This document shows, piece after piece, positions 12,836 through 23,052 of a DNA stretch of 64,000 bases. The stretch is from Gyrodactylus bullatarudis (taxonomy: Eukaryota; Platyhelminthes; Monogenea; Gyrodactylidea; Gyrodactylidae): positions 496,001-560,000 of the forward strand of contig SSNU01000310.1 in the NCBI GenBank assembly GCA_012064415.1, given 5' to 3'. Position 1 is the first letter of the stretch, and each line of letters opens with the position of its first letter. A model generated the notes under the pieces. That model saw only the letters and a list, made by a program, of their open reading frames with translations, was not told where the DNA came from and made no database searches. Made by a program: the position numbers and the translations under genes.

Positions 12836-13924
12836 TGATTAATTAATAACAATGCCTAGAAGCCCAATTTTCATTCTATTCAGTCATTCTAGGTTTTTGT
12901 ATGAAGTTAGGGATTTAGAGCTAATTCTTTCGTCAGCAAGAAACATTTCTCAACTTCATAGTCAGCAATCAGCTGACATCGATTTTTATAAATCAGCTGA
13001 CGTGCTGATATCAAGTTGATGTGACTTCCAAAGATTCCTGTTAAAAGATTGTTGTTAAAAAGTGTTACTTTTGATTCTGTGCCAAAAAAATTTTAGACCT
13101 CTATGAAGAAATCAAGATTTTTGAGAAAATTATAAATTCACAAATTCTTCTGGAATATCTGCAATTTACACCAAGTAATAACTCCTTTTTTCAGATTGAC
13201 TCAGATTTTTAAAGGTTGCTAAAAATATGAATTTTAAACTTTGAATAAATAAAATTTTTGTCATTAGCAGAAAAGTAAAATCAATGTGAAAAAATGGGAT
13301 TGTCAAAATTCTACGTTTAATCACAAAACTGGAAGTCATTTAGGAATGATAGAAATCAAAAGTTGAAAGGAAATACAGCTCTCCCCTTACCTTAAACGTG
13401 CAGTAAACTCTTTCAACAAACTACCGATAGAATAATCAGTGAAAGATAAAATTGATCAAGTCCCGTAGACTATGAGAATCCATAATGCGCAGAAGTTTAC
13501 TCAAAAATGAAATTATCATAGTTAAATTATCATTATATGTTGACATATTGAAAGATGTAATAAAAATTTTTTCTATGATTCAAGATATTTTGCGCATCAT
13601 AATATTTTGCTCTCAACGATCGAGTTTAGAGCTACAAATGAATTAATAAAAATGTTCAAAGATAAGTTTGTGAATTTTAGTAATACATATCTACTTTAGA
13701 GTAGATATGTGAAAAATATGTTCAAATATATTTATTCGTACTAAAAATAATTTCCAAATTAAGTTGACATTTTTTCGAGGCTTCTAAATCATACAGATAC
13801 AGTATACTTTGCTATGGATAAAATTTTGAAATAATAATATTAATAGCACTTGTTCATAAAATAATAAACAGGTCTGTTGTTGTTATGGTCTGAAATGAAA
13901 TATTCATCATTTCAGCTTTAAAAA

Positions 13925-16900
13925 CTAGGTTCTAATGTACACTTGGTTGAACTTTTCGAGTGATAATTTAATTTTCTGAGCGGTATTGAAGAAGAACATT
14001 GACTTGATTGCAATGTTGTCTAGCTTGTCAATGTCAAAGTCTAATTCATCACATTTTTGCTTGGAAGCATCGATCTGAACTTGTATTTCCTGGCGAATAT
14101 CTTTCCAGGACCTCTCAAAGTCTTCCTCTACCTGGTGACGAACATGAGAACTTGTAATGTTTGCAATAAGCTTGACTTTTCGGCAAATGTGATCTGTGAA
14201 TTGACGTTTAAATGCAGTCTTCTTTGCCGAGTTATTCCAGCTCAGACGTTCATATGTGTAAATTGTCCCATAACATGCGGTGAAGAATGTGATGACACGC
14301 CACCCCGAAACTTTCATCAACTTGACAATAAAAATACGTATTCAAAACTCTTGAGAAATTAATCAAATTCAGAGATTGGAGAGAGTTTCTTCTTTATATC
14401 GATTGATTAGTAATCTTGCGATAATATAGTAAGTTGATATTATAATTTATTTAATATGGAATTATTGCTATAGTAATTTGTAGTCGTTTCTCAAAATAAG
14501 TAGGGAACTGTATAGAATTAGAAATTCGAATATTTTAAAGGGTTTTAGTCATCTAGATCATGTTGTCTACTTTAACCGTCAGGAGAAAAAAATTCTGTAA
14601 AAAAACATCTTAGTGATTTTCAAAATACGATTTGGTCCCAAAATCCTATTTTTTCAATTTTAGAACTGAAATTGTTTATCGATTTGAAAGAAAATCAATC
14701 TAAGGGTTGATCACATAATCATTCGAGAGTTGAATTTCGATTTCTTGATCATTTTCACTACTTGAAAATCAATGAATTTTCGATAAGGGGTGTTTGCGAA
14801 ATTGGTGACTCGGACCTTCCCATTTGCAGATATGGTGACAGTGGTAGGCCAAATTACAATTTTTTTGATTTGAGGAAACCTAAAATTTAATTCACTTTTG
14901 GTTCTTTTTTGCAATTGAAATGTAATAATTGCAGTCATGGTTAGTCCTCCCTATGCTGAATGATATTTATTTTGCAATTATGGTTACAATCTTGTAAAAT
15001 CTGTCCTTAATAGCTGTTCAAGTTTTTTCATGAGTGTTTTTATTTATGAGTACTAATTTGTATTTACTTAAATTTTAATAAAGTTGATTTTTCGAACAAA
15101 TTTAAAATATCATAATTTCTTATAGAAGAATTACTTACTACTTGAAAGTAATGGTCTTAGATTTTCATATACAGAGGCAAACATTTTTAACTTTATTTCA
15201 TTAACTACACCTAATTCGATTCGGTCAGGAATAGTCATAAATAAAAACACTCATGAAAAAACTTGAACAGCTATTAAGGACAGATTTTACAAGATTGTAA
15301 CCATAATTGCAAAATAAATATCATTCAGCATAGGGAGGACTAACCATGACTGCAATTATTACATTTCAATTGCAAAAAAGAACCAAAAGTGAATTAAATT
15401 TTAGGTTTCCTCAAATCAAAAAAATTGTAATTTGGCCTACCACTGTCACCATATCTGCAAATGGGAAGGTCCGAGTCACCAATTTCGCAAACACCCCTTA
15501 TCGAAAATTCATTGATTTTCAAGTAGTGAAAATGATCAAGAAATCGAAATTCAACTCTCGAATGATTATGTGATCAACCCTTAGATTGATTTTCTTTCAA
15601 ATCGATAAACAATTTCAGTTCTAAAATTGAAAAAATAGGATTTTGGGACCAAATCGTATTTTGAAAATCATCATATTTTTCTTGAAGAGGTTTTTATTCA
15701 AATGGTAAAAAAGTAAACACAACATGATTAGGATTCCAAAATGTCTTTCTCTCAAAATTTTTATTCGACTTACTAGTCCGATAATGATGGCACCAGCAAA
15801 CGTGTTACTACTAAGCATGCTAGGAAACAGATTTGACACCTGATTGAGCATGTTGACAGCCTTGAAGGAAAAAGAAGAAAAGCTGTTAACATCTTTTCTT
15901 TACTTGTAATCATGATCAAATCCGAAAGTTGTTGAAATGAATTCGATCATTTTTAATTGAAAATAAAAAATAAAACTAACGACTGGAGACTTGAGGATTG
16001 AGACAAATTGAGTTGGATTCAAGCTAAAGTGAAAGTCTAGGTCCTCCTTAAAGTCGGAGGTTAAATTGCGACAGTCAATGTGAAATTTAGCCTCAAACGG
16101 ATTCTCCAGGTCAACAATGGATTTCAGTTTCTGCTTAACCTGGTCATCTGAGATGAATTGCTCGTAGAATTCATAAAGCTGTTTTTTTGCATGTTGAATT
16201 TTGGTGGATATTTCCTGGGAGCAATTTGTGCCCAATTTCTTGCGCAATTGAGCTTCCAAATGTTCTGACAGGTGTTTCTTGTAAATCTCAAGGGCATTTG
16301 GATCAGTTGAGAAGGGACCTTCCTCAAAGGAGTCAACTGTCCTCTTGACAAGCGCCAATTCTGAATCTAGACTTTTATTTACAATCGACTCGGAGAGAGC
16401 GCCCAACTTGGTTATTCCGGCAGTGATTTTGTCTTGGTTCTTACCACTCTTTGATTCAAGCAATTTTTGGTACTCATTGTTCAAGTGATTACTAAAAATC
16501 TGAGCAGCCTTTCTGAATGGATAAAAAAAGATTATTTAATCAAGCTTTCTCTATTCTCCCAACATACAGAGAGATAACCAAGATTAAATATTACTCTTTT
16601 TCTACGTGGATAAATATATAGAAGAATGTAAATCTTGAAGAAAGAAATTTCATCTTGGAATTTTATTGCAAATATTGGCTTTAAAATATTGTGATATTAT
16701 TAACCTAATATAGCTAATAAAAAAAATAATGATTCTTATTCAGAAAGAGAGAAAGAATATTTTATGTACAATCGTCATTATATAATGATAGAGATGATAG
16801 CTTACGATTCTTTTGTAGCATTCTGATTCAAAGTTTTCATGTAAGCTTCAATGTTATCAAGGAGTGTGAAACCCTCTTGAACGTGAGACATAAACTTTGT

Positions 16901-18703
16901 CTTGGTGGCTGATATGGAGAGTGTCTTTTCGAATTGCTTCTCGAATCTTTCAAATTCAAACAACCTCTCCTGCCAGTTGGGGAACATTGGAAGGCCTAAG
17001 AGAAATTCACAGAAAGAGCTAAATATACTATCGAATATATTTTAAATTATTATTACAAACCATTCAACTATGAACAAGAACTACTCAATAATTTTTACTA
17101 CTGTATTTAACCCTCAAACTTAAATTAACAGGGTTTTCTCTGCTAATTCGTACTGAAAGGGAAAAATACATAGCATAGACCAAGTGAATACATATACATC
17201 AGGTAAGAAAGAAATGAACTCAAAAGGAATTAACTAACCTGCGGGAGAGTTGAGACCGGTACCGGAATTGTTCGTTTCTTGATTCTTGATTCGTTGACTG
17301 AGAACCTCTCGAGCGGATACGAAGAAGACACGTGCCTCAGCTTCCTCCTTGCTACAAATCTTAAGTTCATCGGCCAAAAAGCTTATGCAACGTTCGAGAT
17401 GTTGTGATTTGACTTCTTCTACAAATTCCTCTTCGTTTGCTGAGGCATCCCATCGGTTGTTTAGAACAAAGATATTTGGTTTTGAAATTTTTGTGCTGAC
17501 CTTGTGGAAAAAATCCTTCTCCTAGAACCGATAAAGAGACATTTTTACAAAATTATGATATTTTAAGATAAATAGTTTAAAAATCACATATTCGCAATCA
17601 TTATGCAATATTTATTGATAATAAAACCTTTAATCATCTGAAAATCTTTTCATATTTATTTCTGACACTTTTCCTTATCTAACTTTAAGCGACCATACAA
17701 GTAATTTTAAGAACATCTTAATTAAAAAGAATAAATTGATTCTAACGAAATACCTCCTAGTCCAACTGTTTTTGGGAAGATTGATAAAGAAGCTACATGA
17801 TGGTGGTAATTAATAAGAGGAGAGAATTCACTTACAGTTTGCATGAGAGTTGACTCTGAATTGGCAACAAGAATAAAAACATCAGCATCCATGCAATGAC
17901 TATCGATCCATTCATCTAAATCAGGATTTACGTTGATACCAGGACTATCGAGTAGTTGAACTTCTTCTTTAAGTAAATGACAATTTTTCTTGGGCACAAA
18001 AACTGTCATCAAGGAGTCAGAGGAAAGTTTAGAACTTGACAGAGCACTTGCCTTATTTCCAATTATTGACAGAGGAGTTTGAACCTGAAAAATGAAATTT
18101 ATGCGTGAAACTTGCATAAGCCATCTGAAGTAAGATGGAGCAAAAAACATTTTTTAAATTACTTAATATTCGACAAAACTCAAATCATTTGTAATTTTTT
18201 TTGAAATAGAAATTTTTAACTCTACAAAAGAAACTCACGCCGTCTTGAAGGACATAACCAGTATCTTCGTCAATACCTTGAATCAAAACAAAACAGCTAG
18301 TTGTATGACCAATTCCTGATGGCAATATTTTTGCTCCAAGCATTGCATTAATAGTAGTGCTCTTTCCATTAGAAGTTCTAATAAACTTAGTAACAAGAAT
18401 ATAACTAACCTTCCAAAGAAAGCACACTTCATCTGATTACGTTCAATAATTTCATTGATTTTCTTAGTTTTAAATTGAATGTTAGAAAAGGTATCAATCT
18501 CACAAGACAAAAGATTCTTGAATTTTTCTATTTAGAATAAATTACAAAAATTTAGAATATTTACCATTATCAAGGGTTTCTACGAGATAATCAGAAATAT
18601 TTTGAGATGTTTTTGAAATTTCAGAAAAAATACTCTGAATATCAAGCTTTGCAGCTCTGAATTCATTGAGAAAAGAGGATGCAGACTCCCCAGATTTGGT
18701 CAT
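13925..18703 (-). CDS. Marf: Mitofusin, outer-mitochondrial-membrane fusion GTPase
   Basis: Nine exons give a complete 710-residue protein (family range about 740-810): 18565-18703, 18410-18527, 18239-18377, 17836-18084, 17239-17521, 16806-16995, 15981-16512, 15774-15860, 13925-14320. All junctions are GT-AG and in phase. The GTPase domain has a P-loop GRTSNGKST at residues 85-93, the G3 box DSPG at 178-181 and NNRWD at 236-240. A helical heptad-repeat middle follows, then paired membrane segments near 568-580 and 586-602 joined by a short KVSGW loop, and a C-terminal coiled coil as in HR2. Mitofusins tether and fuse mitochondrial outer membranes by GTP hydrolysis. The ATG at 18703 starts 126 bp from the divergent Rab1 gene. 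Introns 1 and 2 are only 37 and 32 nt. Intron 8 (1453 nt) carries a huge palindrome. The only family members are mitofusins and bacterial dynamin-like relatives; the paired TM layout fits mitofusin. Confidence 0.95.
14540..15765. repeat. Near-perfect 1.2-kb palindrome in mitofusin intron 8
   Basis: Arms of about 495 bp (14556-15050 and 15234-15728) mirror around 15142. Each arm contains the same ATG-initiated 75-codon open frame on opposite strands (14711-14938 minus, 15346-15573 plus), with identical translations, so the arms are essentially unmutated. The core motif TTGATCATTTTCACTACTTG appears at 14746-14765 and mirrored near 15520-15540. The right end runs on as superfamily-P sequence (AGGATTCCAAAATG) to within a few bases of the splice donor of exon 8. 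The left terminal part is missing. Confidence 0.9.
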
Positions 18704-18829
18704 ACCAAGATTTTAATCGAAAGGCCGCACTTAGTTAATCAATAAAAAATAAAAAACTCGAAAACAATTATTTTGTTTTGTTTTGATTTCCATTCGAATT
18801 ATTCAATTAGCTGGAAGTTTTTTCTAAAA
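18704..18829. promoter_or_regulatory. Shared 126-bp divergent promoter, mitofusin / Rab1
   Basis: The two start codons (18703 minus, 18830 plus) point away from each other with only 126 bp between them. The stretch must hold both 5' UTRs and core promoters. It contains a small GC island (AAAGGCCGCACTTAG near 18720) in otherwise AT-rich DNA. No TATA box is obvious at a useful spacing. The promoter role is inferred from position. Confidence 0.5.
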
Positions 18830-19603
18830 ATGACGTCTGAATAGTAGGTTTTACATTTCTAATGTTCAAGTGACTACCTATTTAAATTCTTGTTGATCGG
18901 TGATTCTGGTGTAGGAAAGTCTAGTCTTCTTATCAGGTTTGCTGATGACACATTCAGTAACAGTTATATCAGCACCATTGGTGTAGACTTTGTAAGCTTG
19001 AAATTGATTATTAATATTTATTTATATTCTAGAAAATACGAACTCTCGAATTAGAAGGAAAAACTTGTAAATTGCAGATTTGGGATACAGCTGGACAAGA
19101 AAGATTCAGAACAATTACCTCTTCCTATTACCGTGGCGCTCAGGGCATTATAATAGTTTTTGATGTTACTGATAAAGTAAGTCTTGGAAATTTATCTTCA
19201 AATCATCTTTAAAGTCGTTCTTGTGTAATTAATTCATCTTACTTATTGTAACACTTATCTCGTATTATTCGGTTTTTAGACTTCATTTACTAATGTTAGT
19301 TGCTGGATGAATGAAATTACGAATTTTGCTGCTGGAAATGTGAGCAAATTAATTGTCGGAAATAAAATCGATTTGACAAACAAAAGAGTCGTCACTACAG
19401 AAGAGGCCAAAGCTTTTGCTGACTCTCAAAATATCACCTATATTGAGACAAGTGCCCAAAATTCTACCAACGTAGAAATGGCCTTCACTGAGATGGCCAA
19501 GCTCAGCAAGAAAAATTGCCCACAGACTGATTTGACAGCTAAAGAGAACATCTCGACAATTAATGCTACCGCCTCTGTTGATAACCAAGGATCTTGTTGT
19601 TAG
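18830..19603 (+). CDS. Rab1: Rab1-type small GTPase
   Basis: Four exons (18830-18843, 18871-18991, 19033-19176, 19280-19603) give a 200-residue protein, the usual Rab length. The first exon is 14 bp. Splicing out a 27-nt intron removes an in-frame TAG and creates [15 protein letters not shown], the classic Rab1 N-terminus. Visible motifs are G1 GDSGVGKSS (15-23), switch I/effector STIGVDF (39-45), WDTAGQE (62-68), NKID (121-124), ETSAQ for G5 and a C-terminal GSCC for double geranylgeranylation. Rab1 controls ER-to-Golgi vesicle tethering. The second half ([13 protein letters not shown]) is more diverged than usual for Rab1, so a Rab1 paralogue or close Rab8/Rab35-type cannot be excluded. An AATAAA lies at 19720-19725. 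Confidence 0.92.
18844..18870 (+). other. 27-nt spliceosomal intron of the Rab1 gene
   Basis: It starts GTAGGTTT and ends TTCAAG, with a branch-like TTCTAAT 11 nt from the end. Reading through gives a stop after four codons; removal restores the conserved Rab1 N-terminus. The size is near the lower limit known for eukaryotic introns. Confidence 0.8.
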
Positions 19604-20324
19604 GCCTCATCTACATGTTATATAACTTGGTTTTCTTTCTTTATAAATTCATAATTATTACATCATTAATTATGTGTGTTATGCCCAGTTCATCTCTACT
19701 TCTGTGACTGAAATTGACCAATAAACCTTTTTTCAAATACTAATTCGATTCGTTGGTATATATTTTAATTATACATGTAATAAAAATATCCCTGAATCTT
19801 TTTGTCTTTTGTGTCGGATTAAGTTGATTGTGATTTCCTTCAAATTGAAACTATATCTTAGACTAATGATTTATCAGTAAATTAGTCAGCTTTTAATGTT
19901 TAAAAATAAATACTCATATGAATTACATGTAAATATACGCTTAGAAATTTTCTAATTTACAATTCGATAACGAGAATGATTTTGTTTTATAATACAAATT
20001 ACTATATTTAACTCACCCATGGAGGCGAGCATCAACAAAAGATGGTAGCATAATTAATTCAGAGAATTTTACATGTTACACCAAAACTGATCAGTCGTAT
20101 TAATGTTCTGTGGGACAAGGGAATTTGATTTTCTTTTAAATACATAATAATCATTACAGAATTCTATTAGTACTGTATAATATAAAAGGTAAAATTGGAA
20201 TTTATAATGCTAAAATATAATTTGAGTTTTTGGGATAAGAAATGGTTGAGGGTCAAGAATGAATAAAGGGTGGGGGACGGAGGAGAGGGACAAAATGCAA
20301 TATAAACTAAATTAACATGACTGT
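19604..20324. other. 3' intergenic stretch between convergent Rab1 and INCENP
   Basis: It holds the Rab1 3' UTR with AATAAA at 19720 and the 3' UTR of the minus-strand INCENP gene. No other coding signal is seen. Confidence 0.6.
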
Positions 20325-22510
20325 TCAATGACCAGGAGTATTGGACGAGTTATCATCCCAGATGATACTGCTAGTGCGGACCTTCTTTTGGTAAAAGTAT
20401 TTGCCAAAGACATCATCTTCGTGATATGCCACCAGGGGTGGGAAAGGAGCCTGTATCGGTTGATGTGTTCTCATAATCTCACGGATTTCAGTCATTTTTT
20501 CGTCTTGAAAAAAAAAGAATTAATTGATCAAGATTTCCATTATTCATCAAAATATTGATCTGATCATGAGAAAATAATTTTAATGTCAAGATAGTTGAGT
20601 CTTTCATTGAGATGATTTCTCAATTTTTTTTGACCAGACAACCATGATTATTTGGACAGATTTTGTAAATTCTTTGATTGATTTTTCATGCAGTCAAGAT
20701 GCTCAAGATAGATTATAAAATCAAGAGTAAACAAAATAGATTCATGAGTCAAATGATAACTTACGAATGGCCCAGGAGGCGTAAGGATTTTTGGTATTGT
20801 CATTTTCATTGTCTGATTCGTCCGAGTTCATGAAATCAATCGACATGGAGCTAATAATAGGCTTTGCAAGGCTATTCCTGAAACTCTTTTTAATGACTGA
20901 TAATTTATTGCTAAGGCTAGAGCTCGGCTGAGCTGAAGAGGAGGCTGGTGCAGTACCAGATGTAATACTGTGTGTACTAGTAGCGGAGTTTTCTAAATGC
21001 TTCACAGTTGATGATGAAGTGGGACCTGGTGTTATCGAGGATACAGAACTATTTACAGTTGACGGACAGGGAGGCTGTACAACACAAGTTGACTTTTCCT
21101 CAAGCTAAGTTTGAAAAAAATATTAAAATAAATTCCCGTACAAAAAAAGTATTTAGATGCTCACGAATTTTTTCAACTTGATCTTCTTTTGGACTTCATC
21201 AAATTTAGCCTTGTTCTCCTGTAGTTTAGCTTGCTTTTGGGCCTTTTTCTCCTCAAGAACACGTTTGGATTTGGCCTCTTTCTCTTCTATCCGTTGTTTG
21301 ATGTAGTCTGCACGTTGCTTCTCTAGCATGAGCTTATTCACTTTCAACATGGGTGGGATAGAGTTTTTCTTCTGTCCAAGACTAGTGGTCTTACTAACAA
21401 TGGTTGGGGGTCGAATGGAGGAAACGACTGACTGTTTTTTTGAAGTACCCGATACTTTTGACTCAAAATCATCCATTGACTTTTCTACGCTAGCCGTGGA
21501 CTTGGACTGCTCAAACATGTTAGACAATCGATTTTCAAGATCAGTAGAACGTTCAATAAAAACGATAGGACTTTCTGATGTAGACAAGTTTCGAATGGAT
21601 TTTCTGAGAATTGGAGTAGTTTTGATATCATGTGTTGTATTGGCAGGAGGTTCATTTTCTTTGTCATCATCTTCCATGTCGTGATGAATTTGGTCGAATT
21701 CTTTTGTACTACTGGAAGAGATCCTTTTTTCAAGTTCCTTGGTAACATTAAGTTGTTCTGTTTCATTAATAACAACTGAGGGGATAACAAAAGTTTCATT
21801 CTGAGGCAAATCAATCTCTTTGGCTTTTGAAATGAGCTTTGATTGATTGGGAGAGGCCAAGTCTAGAATTGAAGTTTCCTTATGACCGCGAAAGGACTCA
21901 AAGAATCTGGCGAGAACTCCAGGATTTGAGGATTTAGTTGAGGTCTGACAGGGTGTTGAAGACTGAGAGAAAGCGGTAGGCTTTTGAGGAAGCTCTGGAG
22001 TTTTAAAGATAGACTCTTCATTAATTTTATTATTTTCCGGAGTCTTTGAAATTATATTAGATTCTGGTGAAGGAAACTGATGGTCTAAAATGGGAGAAGT
22101 TTTTCCTGGAGGAATATCAGAACATTTATTATCCTTGTCAACTTGATCATCCTCGTCAATGAAGGACATTTCCTCCATTTTTGATTGATTAGCTGTCTTG
22201 TTAAATTGTTGGTTAACTGAGACTGCATCATTTAAGTTATAATTATTCTCTTTGTTTTGATCAGTTTTTAGGTTATTAAGATATGTATTTAGAGAATTTA
22301 ATTCCTTCTCAATTTGATTTATTAAATAATCAAGAGGATGGTCACTCCTTTCATTGATAAATTCCAAAAGATTTTCACATTTAACTCGGCGAGGACTTTT
22401 AAATTAGAAATAGTTAGTTACTTTGTAGATAAGGCCTGAAACTTGGCAATAATCTCATTAAGAGCTGTCAAGCTAATCTTATGGTATGAATCTGGGTCGA
22501 ACTTTTTCAT
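20325..22510 (-). CDS. INCENP: INCENP, chromosomal passenger complex scaffold
   Basis: Four exons (22422-22510, 21165-22395, 20765-21104, 20325-20503) give 612 residues. The N-terminus contains a helical segment (ENLLEFINERSDHPLDYL) comparable with the Survivin/Borealin-binding end of INCENP. A long Ser/Thr/Asn-rich disordered middle follows, then a highly charged Lys/Glu helix near 390-437 (single alpha-helix/microtubule-binding region). The IN-box at 547-602 starts NPYASWA and carries the Aurora-B target motif RTSSIIW with TSS at 597-599. The C-terminal IN-box activates Aurora B; the protein localises it to centromeres and the midzone. The first intron is 26 nt; without removal the frame hits a stop. 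The ATG at 22510 is the only one in frame, though the open frame extends a little upstream. The gene is divergent from the gene at 22656. Confidence 0.85.
22396..22421 (-). other. 26-nt intron of the INCENP gene
   Basis: On the minus strand it starts GTAACTAACT and ends TTTAAAAG, with TTCTAAT about 10 nt before the end, as in the Rab1 mini-intron. Phase 2 into phase 2. Without it, exon 1 runs straight into TAA. An alternative would be two separate genes, but the second lacks an early ATG. Confidence 0.7.
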
Positions 22511-22655
22511 ATCAAGCTCGGCGCGCCTTAAATTAGACAGACCCACATTAACAATTTTCAAAATTCGCAGAGACAAAATGTAAAAGTAAAAAACATGTTT
22601 AGATAATATCTTTTAGTTTGCATTTTAAATTTAAAGTTGAAAAACTTGAAAAATT
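22511..22655. promoter_or_regulatory. 145-bp divergent promoter, INCENP / membrane protein
   Basis: The start codons at 22510 (minus) and 22656 (plus) face away from each other with 145 bp between. A shared promoter is inferred from position only. Confidence 0.4.
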
Positions 22656-23052
22656 ATGTATAAAAGTTATGAAAATGCAACCTCATATATTATTGTAACC
22701 ATATTTCCCATTAATATCGAATTAATTGATTTATCAAATATTCATATATCAATGGATATTTCCTCGTCAATCAAATCCGAAAAACAGTTCTTTTCACATA
22801 TGCCTGAAAAAGGAATAATTGTTGTGAAATTGGTAAAGGCTTTCTTTTTGTTAAAATTTACATTCTAGATTGACAAGTGTCTCTATGAACAACTTTCAAT
22901 CTCAGTTTTTCCGATTTTTCTGCTGCTTATTTGGATTATTACCATATTAGCCTTAATGTTTACTAGACGTGAGTCCCAAGTAATATTTTATTTTATATTT
23001 GATAATCGCTTGAATAACAAAATTCCTAACATACTAATCCTAATTAAAATAT
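22656..23052 (+). CDS. Small single-pass membrane protein, unrecognised
   Basis: Exon 1 (22656-22832) starts at ATG. A 36-nt intron (22833-22868, GTAAAG...TTCTAG) follows, then exon 2 from 22869. The product has a soluble N-terminal half of about 66 residues and then a strong membrane helix (ISVFPIFLLLIWIITILAL) stopped by TRR. Exon 2 either runs on to TGA at 23050-23052 with an AATAAA near 23094, or uses the donor AGAC|GTGAGT at 22968 (phase 1) and continues elsewhere, for example to 25111 where the phase fits. The N-terminal half, with a beta-type pattern of alternating hydrophobics, could be lumenal or cytosolic. I do not recognise the family. Confidence 0.55.

Larger units (their letters stand above)
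9116..13924. other. Intergenic stretch without a convincing gene
   Basis: This lies between the 3' ends of two convergent genes. It holds a SINE-like unit (9721-9930), a fragment of repeat R1 (12777-12835), short AAT runs near 10480 and repeated AATCAGCTGA motifs near 9437 and 12967-13000. The frames at 10559-10780, 11335-11580 and 11973-12218 (minus) are open but lack splice context, motifs or signal sequences, and I do not call them. Confidence 0.5.

Noticed and set aside
14711..15573. Two identical 75-codon ATG frames in opposite orientation
   Set aside because: They are the same DNA in the two arms of a palindrome; identity follows from arm identity, not from protein selection, and no domain is visible.
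21328..21814. Frames overlapping the INCENP exon on both strands
   Set aside because: Shadows of the real INCENP reading frame.
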